Assembly: GCA_958348225.1 (NCBI GenBank)
Contig: CATVYG010000005.1
Span: 1-64,000, forward strand
Source of the DNA: an uncultured Collinsella sp.
GTDB lineage: Bacteria > Actinomycetota > Coriobacteriia > Coriobacteriales > Coriobacteriaceae
Reading direction: 5' to 3'
Length of the DNA: 64,000 nucleotides
The stretch's first letter is position 1. Every line of letters starts with the position of its first letter. Below, in pieces: positions 23,900 to 36,177 of this stretch. The notes under the pieces are model-generated. The model ran no database searches. It was given only the letters and a program-made list of their open reading frames with translations, and was not told the origin of the DNA. Made by a program: the position numbers and the translations under genes.

Positions 23900-24029
23900 A
23901 ACCACCACGGGGTGAACGGTAGATTTTGCCCGTTCAACGGTTGCTGGAGATGTGACTTGCATGTATTGCGGACTGTTTGGCGTCCCCGAACACCGAACTT
24001 GAGCGCTTTTGCTCAGGTGGGTCATGTCC

Positions 24030-24228
24030 CGACGTACATTTTTGGGAGTATTCAGCATTGGAGCGCGCCGTGCGCCATCCTCAGCGTCCTATTTGGAACG
24101 CAGATAGCGCCCGATCGGCATAAAAAGTGCCCCCGATGGCAAATTACGCCATCGGGGGCACTTAAAACAGTCGTTCTGCACCTCATTCAGGGCATGCCAA
24201 TGCTGAATACTCCCAAAAATGCACGTCG
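24030..24228. repeat. Nested inverted-repeat element between uxaC and its regulator
   Basis: 32-bp outer arms (24030-24061 and 24197-24228) differ at one position. Between them lies the terminator hairpin 24125-24163. A sequence matching one arm over about 24 bases recurs at 44081-44105, with a weaker second arm at 44291-44317, so this is a dispersed element. No ORF of note is inside. Confidence 0.85.
24120..24163 (-). terminator. Rho-independent terminator of the LacI regulator gene
   Basis: A 16-bp stem (24125-24140 with 24148-24163) with a seven-base loop is followed by five T on the minus strand. It sits inside the inverted-repeat element, about 90 bp after the regulator's stop codon. 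Confidence 0.85.
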
Positions 24229-24253
24229 CAAGAGGGGGTACCTGCTCAATCGG

Positions 24254-25333
24254 CTAAATACCCGCAAGTTCGCAGTAGCGATCGACATTGCTGGCAAATA
24301 CCATCTCGACGGCGCCCTTCTGGACGGGCACCGTCGGGGTCCTTCCCCACAGCAGATAATCGCCCAGCGTCTTAGCGCCGCGATACGCCAGGCTCGTCGG
24401 GTCCTTATAGACAATATTGGTAAAGATACCGCGGCGCAAGGCCAGAGCACTTTCGGGAAACAGGTCGTTGCCGATCACCATGACCTGACCGGCCTTGCCG
24501 GTCGAGACGAGCGCGTCGGCAACCACTTCGGAACCAACGGCAAAAACGCTACAGATAAGTTCGGGGGCGTCCGGCGCACTCAAGCGCTTTTCGAGCTCAT
24601 GCTCGAGTTGTTTGACTTGCGCATGGGCACCTGCAAGATCCTCAACCTGCCATGGAATATCACGTTCCCGCAGGTAATTGTGGAAGGCGCGGGCGGTTAG
24701 ATAGTGCGAATCGGTATATGGGTCGCCTGTCAAAAGGAGTACGCGGGCGTCGGCCCCAGAAGCATGGACCAGGTTTGCCGCCTGCTCGGCCATAAGGCTG
24801 CCTGCCGTCGAATAATCGGCCAAGCTCGCACCCAAACGATTCAAATGCGGACGGTCGCCGTCGACAAGCTCAATCGTCACGCCCGCCTCGGCGATCTGCC
24901 CCAAAAGCTCAGTCGCACGATCGTCGCCCGGCGCATAGGCGAGCAAGCCATCAATCTTCTCGCCCACCTGCAGACGCTCGTCGATTTGCTCGAGTGCATC
25001 AGCGTAGCCGCCCACGCCAAATTCAACGCGCTCAACCGTAATGCCCCGGTCGATGACCTCCTGTTCAAAGCGATTGCAGCCTTCCCACAGGTAACGGAAA
25101 AAGTACGCTCCCTCGCGCGATGCGCGGGGCAGGCAAAACACCAGATTGATATCCTTGCGGCGCAGGCTTGAGGCACTTGTGTTGCGGTGATAGCCCATGG
25201 CCTCGGCCTTAGCGTTCACCTTGGCGCGCACGGATTCGCTCACGCCGGCCTTTCCCGTCAGGGCCTTGTGCACGGTATTGATGGAAACGCCAAGCTCGGC
25301 GGCTATGTCCTTCATGGTTACGCGAGCGCTCAT
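24254..25333 (-). CDS. LacI-family transcriptional regulator of the pectin/uronate locus
   Basis: This 359-residue protein has an N-terminal helix-turn-helix (MKDIAAELGVSINTVHKALTG, residues 7-26 plus start of the next helix) and hinge. The periplasmic-binding-protein-like sensor domain is recognisable from LVFCLPRAS, GLLAYAPG and VMVIGNDLFP. The recognition helix reads NTVHKALTG instead of the more common STVSRALNG. LacI proteins bind palindromes with a central CG; the AGGTGAACGTTCACCT sites scattered over 4-24 kb have this form and are absent from unrelated genes here. I infer it represses the locus, with a uronate-type inducer. Its own promoter shows no clear operator. The ATG follows CGGAG. 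Confidence 0.85.
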   Translation of the reverse strand: MSARVTMKDIAAELGVSINTVHKALTGKAGVSESVRAKVNAKAEAMGYHRNTSASSLRRKDINLVFCLPRASREGAYFFRYLWEGCNRFEQEVIDRGITVERVEFGVGGYADALEQIDERLQVGEKIDGLLAYAPGDDRATELLGQIAEAGVTIELVDGDRPHLNRLGASLADYSTAGSLMAEQAANLVHASGADARVLLLTGDPYTDSHYLTARAFHNYLRERDIPWQVEDLAGAHAQVKQLEHELEKRLSAPDAPELICSVFAVGSEVVADALVSTGKAGQVMVIGNDLFPESALALRRGIFTNIVYKDPTSLAYRGAKTLGDYLLWGRTPTVPVQKGAVEMVFASNVDRYCELAGI

Positions 25334-25429
25334 GCGGTTACTCCGTTATAGATAAGTTGCCAATTAATAGTCCAGTTAACGATACCCCAAAAATACTCTT
25401 CGACTCGCCGTGCTCTCCCTCAAATGCAC

Positions 25430-25464
25430 AAAGCGCCCCGCGAACGGATGCCCGCGGAGCGCTT
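25430..25464 (-). terminator. Terminator of the FeoB-associated gene
   Basis: A 12-bp stem (25431-25442 with 25453-25464) with one mismatch ends in TTTG on the minus strand. It lies 14 bp beyond the stop codon. The stretch between the LacI start (25333) and this hairpin shows nothing else. Confidence 0.65.
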
Positions 25465-25477
25465 GGATGTCCGGACC

Positions 25478-25678
25478 TTATTTGATACCGCGACCCAAGT
25501 CTTCGGCGATTTTGTCTACGCCCTTAAGTGCGGCGCACGTCTTTTTGTTGGAGCAATGCCCCGTGCAAATGCCACCCTGAGCGCAGTCGGCGCAGGTGCC
25601 CTTGCGGTAGATGCGCACGCACACGGCGACAAACGCAATACCGATAACAGCCAGTACAACAATATCGATAGGTGCCAT
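25478..25678 (-). CDS. FeoB-associated Cys-rich membrane protein
   Basis: This 66-residue protein has one N-terminal membrane helix (about 4-22) followed by a basic stretch and a cysteine cluster, CADCAQGGICTGHC...C. This is the size and plan of the small Cys-rich proteins found next to feoB in many Firmicutes and Actinobacteria. Their function is unproven; a role in iron handling at the FeoB channel is usually assumed. It lies downstream of feoB on the same strand with a terminator between, so it may have its own promoter. GGAGG precedes the ATG. Confidence 0.8.
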   Translation of the reverse strand: MAPIDIVVLAVIGIAFVAVCVRIYRKGTCADCAQGGICTGHCSNKKTCAALKGVDKIAEDLGRGIK

Positions 25679-25819
25679 AGCAAGCCTCCTCTAGTTAACC
25701 ATCACTTACTTTACCCCATTTTCCGCCTACCAAAAAGGGACAGGTTTATTTTGGTCGGTTTTATCTGCGGAAACGCCACATCTTAACTTCTGGGGCAAAG
25801 TAATCTGTCTCCCATGCAC

Positions 25820-25851
25820 AAAAAGCCCGGGGTCGCTGGGACACCCGGGCT
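25820..25851 (-). terminator. Rho-independent terminator of feoB
   Basis: An 8-bp GC stem (25824-25831 with 25844-25851) is followed by TTTTTG on the minus strand, about 30 bp after the feoB stop. Confidence 0.85.
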
Positions 25852-25880
25852 CGTGGAAAGGGGTTAATCCTTATTCAGAC

Positions 25881-28208
25881 TTAAGCGGAAACTGCAGCGG
25901 AAGCAGTGTTGGTCTCGTCCTCGTCCGTCCAAGCAAACTTAGGCATGGGACGGAAAATCTGGAAGAGCATCGCAACCAGCAGCACAATGGCCACAACCGT
26001 CCAGATACCAAACTGTCCCAACACAAGCAGGTTATAGAACTGGTTGATGAACAGGCCGATCACCCAAGCAAAGGCGCACTCGTAACCGATGGCAATCGCG
26101 AACCACTTGCCGGAATCCATCTGGTTGCGGATGGCACCCATGGCAGCAAAGCACGGAGCGCACAGCAGGTTGAACGCGCCGAAGGCAACGCAAGCGCCCA
26201 TGGTGGGGAACATGCCGGCAAACGCGGTCCACAGGCTCGGATCGGTCTCGCCCGCGTCGGCAACGGACAGCAGCGAGCCGGCGGTGGCGACGACGTTCTC
26301 CTTGGCGACAAGGCCCGAGACGGACAGCGCTGTTGCCTGCCAGGTGCTAAAGCCAAGCGGGGCGAAGATCCAGGAGACCAGGTTGCCGAGCATGGCAAGC
26401 ACGGAGTAGTCCATGAACTCCTCGGAGATGCCGTCCATCGCGGGCAGGTAGCCAAAGGAACCGTTGTAGCTACCAAAGTTGGACAGGAACCAAACCACGA
26501 CAGTGGACGCGAAGATGACCGTGCCGGCCTTCTTGATAAAGGCCCAGCAGCGCTCCCACACGTGCAGCGCCCAAGAGCGGATCGCCGGGAAGTGGTAGGC
26601 GGGAAGCTCCATAACGAACGGCGTCGGGCGACCGGCGAAGAGCTTGGTCTTTTTGAGCATGAGGCCCGAGGCGACGACGGCAAAGACGCCCAGGAAGTAG
26701 AAGAGCGGACTGATCCACGCGGCGGTGGTGGAAGAATCGCCAATGATGGAACCCATGAGCAGGGCGATGATCGGCAGCTTGGCACCACAGGGGATGAACG
26801 TGGTGGTCATAACCGTCATGCGGCGGTCCTTCTCGTTCTCGATGGTCTTGGTGGCCATGACGCCGGGAACGCCGCAGCCCGAGGTCACGAGCATGGGGAT
26901 AAAGGACTTACCGGACAGGCCAAAGCGGCGAAACACGCGGTCCATGATGAAGGCGACGCGGGCCATATAGCCGCAGTCCTCCAGGAAGGACAGCATCACA
27001 AAGAGCAGGAACATCTGCGGCACAAAGCCGAAGATGGCACCCAGGCCGGCGACGATGCCGTCGCAGACCAGCGAATCGACCAGGCCACCGTCCTCGGTGC
27101 CGCCCGCCACAAGGGCGTCGTGCACCACGGTGGTGATACCCGGGACATAGGGGCCGTACTGCGCCGGGTCGACCGAGTCGGCATCGTCGCCCGCAGCCTC
27201 GACGGCTGCATCGTAGGCGTCGCGGCCCTGACCGAGCACATACCAGCCGTCGGTGCCGAAGAGCTGGTCGTTGGTGAAGTCGGTCACCGTGCCGCCCAGG
27301 GTGGAAACGGCGATGTAGTACACGCAGAACATGATGACGACAAAGATCGGCAAGCCCAGGATACGGTTGGTAACCACGCGGTCGATCTTCTCGGAGGTGC
27401 TCATCTTGGCCGGGGCCTTGGTGAGGCACTCATCGATGATGTGCGCGATGACGCCATAGCGCTCACCGGTGATGATGGACTCAGCATCGTCGTCGCAGTC
27501 CTGCTCGCACTGGGCGACCAGCTCCTCCACGCGAGCGGCCTTCTCCTTGGTGAGGTTGATGAGCTTGCAGGCGTCTGCATCACGCTCGAACAGCTTGACG
27601 GCGTAATAGCGGCGCTTGTTGGCGGGAACGCTCGCCGGAAGGTTGTTCTCGATGTGCGTCAGAACGTCCTCGATGGAGGAGTCGAACTTGTGCTCCGGCA
27701 CCTGCCCCTTGGAAGCAGCGGACTTTTTGACCTGCTCGAACAGCTCCGTGATGCCCTTGTTCTTAAGAGCGGAGATCATCATGACCGGGCAACCGAGCTT
27801 CTTGGAGAGCTTGTCCGTATCGATCTTATCGCCGTTCTTCTCGACCAGGTCGGCCATGTTGAGGGCAACGACCACAGGCAGGCCGGTCTCGATGACCTGA
27901 AGCGCCAGGTACAGGTTACGCTCGAGGTTGGTGGCGTCGACCACCTGAACGACCACATCGGGCTCGCCGCTCATGAGGTAATCGCGCGAGCACTGCTCCT
28001 CGGGGCTGTAGGGGGAAAGCGAGTAGATGCCAGGGAGGTCCGTGATGGTAACGTTCTTGTCGCTTAGGAGCTTGGCTTCCTTTTTCTCAACCGTGACGCC
28101 GGGCCAGTTGCCAACGTAGCCGTTGGCGCCGGTGATCAGGTTGAAAAGCGTGGTCTTGCCGCAGTTGGGGTTACCCGCCAGCGCGACATGGATCTGAGAA
28201 TCCGCCAT
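25881..28208 (-). CDS. feoB: Ferrous iron transport protein B
   Basis: This 775-residue protein has an N-terminal G domain with GNPNCGKTT (11-19, P-loop), a switch region with VTVEKKEA, DLPGIYSL (G3) and LNMADL (the FeoB form of G4). A helical GDP-dissociation-inhibitor-like domain spans about 170-280. The membrane domain that follows has two Gate motifs, around LVTSGCGVPGVMATKTIENEKDR and the later KENVVATAGSL. It imports Fe2+ across the cytoplasmic membrane. Two feoA genes lie just upstream on the same strand. A 123-bp gap before feoB contains a palindrome that may bind a metal regulator. Confidence 0.95.
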   Translation of the reverse strand: MADSQIHVALAGNPNCGKTTLFNLITGANGYVGNWPGVTVEKKEAKLLSDKNVTITDLPGIYSLSPYSPEEQCSRDYLMSGEPDVVVQVVDATNLERNLYLALQVIETGLPVVVALNMADLVEKNGDKIDTDKLSKKLGCPVMMISALKNKGITELFEQVKKSAASKGQVPEHKFDSSIEDVLTHIENNLPASVPANKRRYYAVKLFERDADACKLINLTKEKAARVEELVAQCEQDCDDDAESIITGERYGVIAHIIDECLTKAPAKMSTSEKIDRVVTNRILGLPIFVVIMFCVYYIAVSTLGGTVTDFTNDQLFGTDGWYVLGQGRDAYDAAVEAAGDDADSVDPAQYGPYVPGITTVVHDALVAGGTEDGGLVDSLVCDGIVAGLGAIFGFVPQMFLLFVMLSFLEDCGYMARVAFIMDRVFRRFGLSGKSFIPMLVTSGCGVPGVMATKTIENEKDRRMTVMTTTFIPCGAKLPIIALLMGSIIGDSSTTAAWISPLFYFLGVFAVVASGLMLKKTKLFAGRPTPFVMELPAYHFPAIRSWALHVWERCWAFIKKAGTVIFASTVVVWFLSNFGSYNGSFGYLPAMDGISEEFMDYSVLAMLGNLVSWIFAPLGFSTWQATALSVSGLVAKENVVATAGSLLSVADAGETDPSLWTAFAGMFPTMGACVAFGAFNLLCAPCFAAMGAIRNQMDSGKWFAIAIGYECAFAWVIGLFINQFYNLLVLGQFGIWTVVAIVLLVAMLFQIFRPMPKFAWTDEDETNTASAAVSA

Positions 28209-28282
28209 TCAATCCTTCTTCCTTGTGTGCCTGCGCTGCTTTCTCCGCGCAGGCTGGATAATGTGCTTCAAATTGCAGCATT

Positions 28283-28302
28283 AAGTTAGAAATACCTAAC
28301 TT
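28283..28302. promoter_or_regulatory. AAGTTAG-N6-CTAACTT palindrome before feoB
   Basis: A 7+7 bp inverted repeat sits between the second feoA stop and the feoB start. Its shape recalls DtxR/IdeR-type or other metal-regulator boxes. No regulator gene is in the window to support a name. Confidence 0.5.
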
Positions 28303-28330
28303 TATCTGCAGAAATATGCGCCGCGAGTCC

Positions 28331-28552
28331 TTACTGGACCTCGACGACGGCAGCCTCCTCCTTGCGGATGGAAAGCTCGTAGCCGCGCACGTTGATCTCG
28401 ACCGGATCACCGAGCGGTGCAACCTTCACGACCTTAAACGACGTGCCCTTGATGAGCCCCAGGTCCATAAGGTGGCGGCGAAGCGCACCCTCACCGTGAA
28501 GCTTGACGATGGTGGAGCTCTCGCCCACCTTAACGTCACCCAACGTCTTCAC
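28331..28552 (-). CDS. feoA: FeoA domain protein (proximal to feoB)
   Basis: This 73-residue SH3-like FeoA protein has LGDVKVGESSTIVKLHGEG near the N-terminus, the RRHLMDLGLIKGTSFKVVK core and a C-terminal VNVRGYELSIRKEEA-like strand (here INVRGYELSIRKEEA). FeoA is a small cytoplasmic partner of FeoB. It is the second of two feoA genes, 39 bp after the first. Confidence 0.9.
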   Translation of the reverse strand: MKTLGDVKVGESSTIVKLHGEGALRRHLMDLGLIKGTSFKVVKVAPLGDPVEINVRGYELSIRKEEAAVVEVQ

Positions 28553-28591
28553 CCTCTTATCCCCCTTTCGGTTTTTATGAAATGCTGCAGA

Positions 28592-28834
28592 CTAACCGAC
28601 GGTCATGATGTGCATGGCAACCTTGGAATCGATACCAAAGCGTGCGCCCAGCACCGTGACGATGATATTGGCGCCACTCGAGCTCACCACGTGGATTTCG
28701 TTGCCCTCGACAAAGCCGAGGTCCTTGAGGTGGTGTTTCATATCCTCATTGCCCTTTACACGAGACACGCGCACGGTTTCGCCCGCTTTTACCATCGAAA
28801 GCGGCATGGCCGGCATCTGCGGTCCGCAAGACAT
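28592..28834 (-). CDS. feoA: FeoA domain protein (first gene of feo cluster)
   Basis: This 80-residue FeoA protein has an N-terminal CGPQMPAMPLSMV extension before the SH3-like fold, with HHLKDLGFVEGNEIHVV as the core. Tandem feoA genes before feoB occur in several Gram-positive groups. It is the first gene after the promoter region at 28.84-28.93 kb and probably the first of the operon. Confidence 0.88.
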   Translation of the reverse strand: MSCGPQMPAMPLSMVKAGETVRVSRVKGNEDMKHHLKDLGFVEGNEIHVVSSSGANIIVTVLGARFGIDSKVAMHIMTVG

Positions 28835-28876
28835 GAGTTGCTCCTAACGTCAGTTCGTCCTCAACATCGACGCGTT

Positions 28877-28930
28877 AAAAGTTAACCACGTCTATGTTCG
28901 CTATAGTAAACTAGCACGTGGTTAACTTTT
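28877..28930. promoter_or_regulatory. Perfect 15-bp inverted repeat around the feo promoter
   Basis: Arms 28877-28891 and 28916-28930 (AAAAGTTAACCACGT and complement) flank a 24-bp AT-richer spacer with TATAGC/TAGTTTAC-like promoter elements on the minus strand. Each arm contains GGTTAACTT, related to the feoB-proximal palindrome. A metal-dependent repressor binding both arms would cover the promoter. Confidence 0.6.
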
Positions 28931-28977
28931 TGGAAAGAGTCTCTATTCAGTTTTCGAAAAAGTTTCCTATACGAAAC

Positions 28978-29013
28978 AAAAAGGCGCGGCAAAGAGCTGT
29001 CCTTTGCCGCGCC
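28978..29013 (-). terminator. Rho-independent terminator of the HPr gene
   Basis: A perfect 12-bp stem (28983-28994 with 29002-29013) is followed by five T on the minus strand. Confidence 0.9.
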
Positions 29014-29022
29014 CCGTCATGC

Positions 29023-29271
29023 TTAGAGCGAGAGGTTTCTGATCGACGTGACGCAGGAAGCCTCATCCACGCCCGAAACGCGGAACACGACGTCCTCGCC
29101 ACATTCGCCGCAGAGTGCCATGAGCCCTATAACGTCGCGGCCATCGACATGACGATTGCCAATCGAAACCGACACGTCGCTACGATGCTTGGCGATAATG
29201 TCATAGAGCAGCGCAACCGGGCGGGCATGCAATCCCAACGGATCTTTAATCGTCTTCGTAAATTCGACCAT
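29023..29271 (-). CDS. HPr-family phosphocarrier protein with Asp46
   Basis: This 82-residue HPr-fold protein has the phosphoacceptor histidine in LGLHARPV (His15 from ATG 29271, preceded by GGGAGGGGAC). HPr of Firmicutes has Ser46, the target of HPr kinase, in the KSIMG motif. Here the aligned segment is RDVIG, with Asp46. The protein therefore cannot be controlled by Ser46 phosphorylation and may mimic the phosphorylated form. It is a single-gene unit with its own terminator; no ptsI or PTS permease is adjacent. It could be the general HPr or a specialised NPr/Crh-like relative. Confidence 0.8.
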   Translation of the reverse strand: MVEFTKTIKDPLGLHARPVALLYDIIAKHRSDVSVSIGNRHVDGRDVIGLMALCGECGEDVVFRVSGVDEASCVTSIRNLSL

Positions 29272-29369
29272 GTCCCCTCCCACGACATCGCACATTCGGC
29301 CGGCAAAACCCAGCCACGTGGTAGCTATTGTACCGTTAGATGCTTCTCGAGAGCTCCTCTGAACACCTC

Positions 29370-29589
29370 GTGGTCAAAAAGTGGCAAATATGAGTACTGT
29401 CACCAATTTAGTAGCAGCAAAATCGAGAGCAAATTGCCTAATTTGAGCGATTCGAAGAGGTTGAAAGCCGTCAAACGCCCTTTAAAGGGGGCTAGATAAA
29501 TTGATTATGAGCCCATTTTCGCTCAGAGCAGGCCGAAAAATATGACACCTCTTTTGCAACAGTACTCATATTTGGTATTTTTTGACCAC
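29370..29589. repeat. Inverted-repeat element, arms about 30 bp, no ORF
   Basis: Arms 29370-29400 and 29559-29589 share GTGGTCAAAAA at the outer ends and AAATATGAGTACTGT at the inner ends, with a four-base mismatch block between. The 158-bp interior has no coding frame of note. It fills the gap between the HPr gene and the amino acid permease. Confidence 0.8.
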
Positions 29590-29614
29590 AGGGTCCAAAA
29601 CCATGCTCCAAAAC

Positions 29615-29646
29615 ACAAAAGGAGGGGCCTCGTAAGGCCCCTCCTT
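29615..29646 (-). terminator. Rho-independent terminator of the APC permease gene
   Basis: A perfect 12-bp stem (29619-29630 with 29635-29646) with a four-base loop is followed by TTTTGTGTTTT on the minus strand. Confidence 0.9.
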
Positions 29647-29693
29647 AGGAAAGGGAATCGATTTATTCCACAGCCGTAGATTAATCCTAGCCG

Positions 29694-31169
<1,476 letters not shown>

Positions 31170-31310
31170 TCATCTGTTAAATGTCATCTAAAACCGTCCG
31201 AGCTGCAAGTGCAAACACGGATGGCGCACCTGCTAAGGGGAATGGGGAAAAGGGAGTCAACAAAGCCATCCCCCTTAACGGCGCGAAGCAAACGTCCAGG
31301 CGGACGAATA

Positions 31311-31766
31311 CTACTTGTTGGGGAAGGAATAACCTTCGACTGTCACGTGCAGTACCACGACGCGGGGATCCGCGGCATCGGCCACGACACGGTAGGCCTC
31401 GTCAATTTCGACGACGGCAACGCCGCCGGCGGGAATCGTCACGGTCTCCCCCGTACCCTCAAAGCGCTCGCGATCATCGATATCGCTGTAGGCGCGCGTA
31501 CAGGTAAGATCGGCCTTGGAAGCCACCTCAACGGTCAGATTGCCGTCGAGCGGGGCGAGCACGGCATGGTAGCGACGGTGACCGACCAGATCGGCAGTAG
31601 CCGCCTCGTGGGCGTTCACCCACCAATACACCAGCGAGTCGCCGATAGAGTACGCCACATCGTGCTGCAGTTCAGAAACGCCGTCGAGTGCCTGACCGGT
31701 ACGCATCCACTTCTTGACGGACTTCATCTGAGCGTCGAAATCGGCACGCGAGTTAAAGACATGCAT
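31311..31766 (-). CDS. ebgC: Beta-galactosidase small subunit (EbgC-like, YhcH/YjgK/YiaL family)
   Basis: This 151-residue cupin-like protein of the EbgC/DUF386 family has QHDVAYSIGDSLVYWWVNAHEA and a late RVVVLHVTVEGYS strand. EbgC is the beta subunit that associates with the EbgA GH2 galactosidase. It starts three bases after the stop of the large GH2 gene, a clear coupled pair. The ATG is preceded by AAGGAGGCATAAGTC. Confidence 0.88.
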   Translation of the reverse strand: MHVFNSRADFDAQMKSVKKWMRTGQALDGVSELQHDVAYSIGDSLVYWWVNAHEAATADLVGHRRYHAVLAPLDGNLTVEVASKADLTCTRAYSDIDDRERFEGTGETVTIPAGGVAVVEIDEAYRVVADAADPRVVVLHVTVEGYSFPNK

Positions 31767-31769
31767 GAC

Positions 31770-34793
<3,024 letters not shown>

Positions 34794-34810
34794 TCATCGT
34801 AGTGATTCTT

Positions 34811-34826
34811 GTGCAACCGGTTGTCC
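34811..34826. promoter_or_regulatory. Galactosidase-operon operator 1
   Basis: GTGCAACCGGTTGTCC, a palindrome around ACCGGT, lies 33 bp before the galactosidase start. Two identical or near-identical copies follow at 42 and 45 bp centre-to-centre spacing. Confidence 0.85.
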
Positions 34827-34852
34827 TTATCTTACGGGCGATGCAAAATACT

Positions 34853-34868
34853 GTGCAACCGGTTGTCC
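34853..34868. promoter_or_regulatory. Galactosidase-operon operator 2
   Basis: The sequence GTGCAACCGGTTGTCC is identical to operator 1, four helical turns away. Confidence 0.85.
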
Positions 34869-34897
34869 GCTGAACGGTCGATTTGGTCGGGTTAACG

Positions 34898-34913
34898 GTG
34901 CAACCGGTTGTAC
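34898..34913. promoter_or_regulatory. Galactosidase-operon operator 3
   Basis: GTGCAACCGGTTGTAC is the most symmetrical of the three copies. Between it and the lacI start (about 240 bp) no further copy and no ORF is seen; the lacI promoter must lie there. Confidence 0.85.
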
Positions 34914-35154
34914 AACCGCGACACTTATGTCACCTTGAGTATCGAAACTCAGCGCAAGACATCGTTCTTAAGCTCGTAGGCAACCGCCACGCCCGCTGAT
35001 ATCTCACCCATACGAGACGTATTCGATTGCGGCTTGGTTGCAAAACGACACCGGTCACCGGATATCATGAACGCTGTTCAGGCGCACTATAGTAAGCTGT
35101 ATCCGCACCAGCCCGTATCAGCGACAACATCGACCGCATTCTCCAGGAGACGCC

Positions 35155-36171
35155 ATGACCCAACCAGTTCGCACCGCACCTACGCTTGCCGAGGTTGCCG
35201 CAGCTGCCGGCGTGTCGCGCTCCACGGCATCGCGCGCTCTCAACGATTCGCCCCGCATTAGCGAGGAAACCAAAAAGCGCGTCCGCGCGGCGGCCAAGAA
35301 AGTCAATTTTGTCCCCAACGCTCGTGGCCGAGCGCTCGCTGTCGGGCGCACGGAAATCATCGCCGTGCTCGTGACCGAGCCCCTGAGTGAACTCTTCAGC
35401 GACCCCACCTATAGCGAGTTTTTGAGCGGCATTACCGAGGAACTGTCGGAGTCGTCCTATCTGCCCGTTATCTTGCAGGCGTCTTCTACGCATGAGCGCA
35501 ACCGCGCACGCGAGCACTTTGAGCGCCGCTCGTTCGACGCCGTGATCGACGTCTCCCCCTACAAGGGCAGCGAGCTGCTCGAGGTGCTGCGCGAGCTGGG
35601 CGTACCCACCGTGTTGTGCGGCCAGCTCGAGGGCCACCCCTATCGCGATGTGTTCTCGACGGTCTACTCTGACGACGAAGAGGGCGGACGCTTTGCGGCA
35701 CTCGCCATGAAGGAACGCGGGCGCAAAGATATCGTCGCCGTGTTGGGACCGCAAGACAATCCCGCTGTTGTCGACCGCCTGCGCGGCTATCGCACCGTCT
35801 TGGGCGAAGACCTCCCAGACGCAAACGTTATCTATACCGGCTGGAACAACGGAGACGGCTATCAGGCCATGCACCAGATTCTCGCGCGCGAGATTGCTTT
35901 CGATGGCGTGCTCTGCGGATCGGACCGTATCGCGGCTGGCGTCATCACCGCACTCAACGAGGCAGGCCTATCCGTTCCTGCGGACGTTTCTGTCGTCGGC
36001 TTCGACGATCACGAGATTGCGACGCGCTGCGTCCCCGCGCTCACGACCGTCCGCCAGCCCCTGCGCGAAGAAGGCCACATGGCCGCCAACATTGCGCTCG
36101 ACATGATCAAGGGTGCCGAGCCGACCACCTCCGTGATGCACATGCAGCTGATCCAGAGAGACTCGCTATAA
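35155..36171 (+). CDS. LacI-family repressor of the galactosidase operon
   Basis: This 338-residue regulator has an N-terminal helix-turn-helix (TLAEVAAAAGVSRSTASRAL), a hinge and a sugar-binding sensor domain. DVSVVGFDDHEIATRCVPALTTVRQP is the usual LacI C-terminal stretch. AGGAGACGCC precedes the ATG. It is divergent from the ebgA-ebgC operon, whose promoter region contains three ACCGGT-centred palindromes of LacI type. A galactoside-responsive repressor is the natural reading. A hairpin with GTTTTG follows the stop codon. Confidence 0.88.
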   Translation: MTQPVRTAPTLAEVAAAAGVSRSTASRALNDSPRISEETKKRVRAAAKKVNFVPNARGRALAVGRTEIIAVLVTEPLSELFSDPTYSEFLSGITEELSESSYLPVILQASSTHERNRAREHFERRSFDAVIDVSPYKGSELLEVLRELGVPTVLCGQLEGHPYRDVFSTVYSDDEEGGRFAALAMKERGRKDIVAVLGPQDNPAVVDRLRGYRTVLGEDLPDANVIYTGWNNGDGYQAMHQILAREIAFDGVLCGSDRIAAGVITALNEAGLSVPADVSVVGFDDHEIATRCVPALTTVRQPLREEGHMAANIALDMIKGAEPTTSVMHMQLIQRDSL

Positions 36172-36177
36172 GAAACT

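Noticed and set aside
25735..25800. Regulatory RNA between feoB and the Cys-rich gene
   Set aside because: The stretch has an AAAGGGACAGGTTTATTTT run and no stable fold that I can see.
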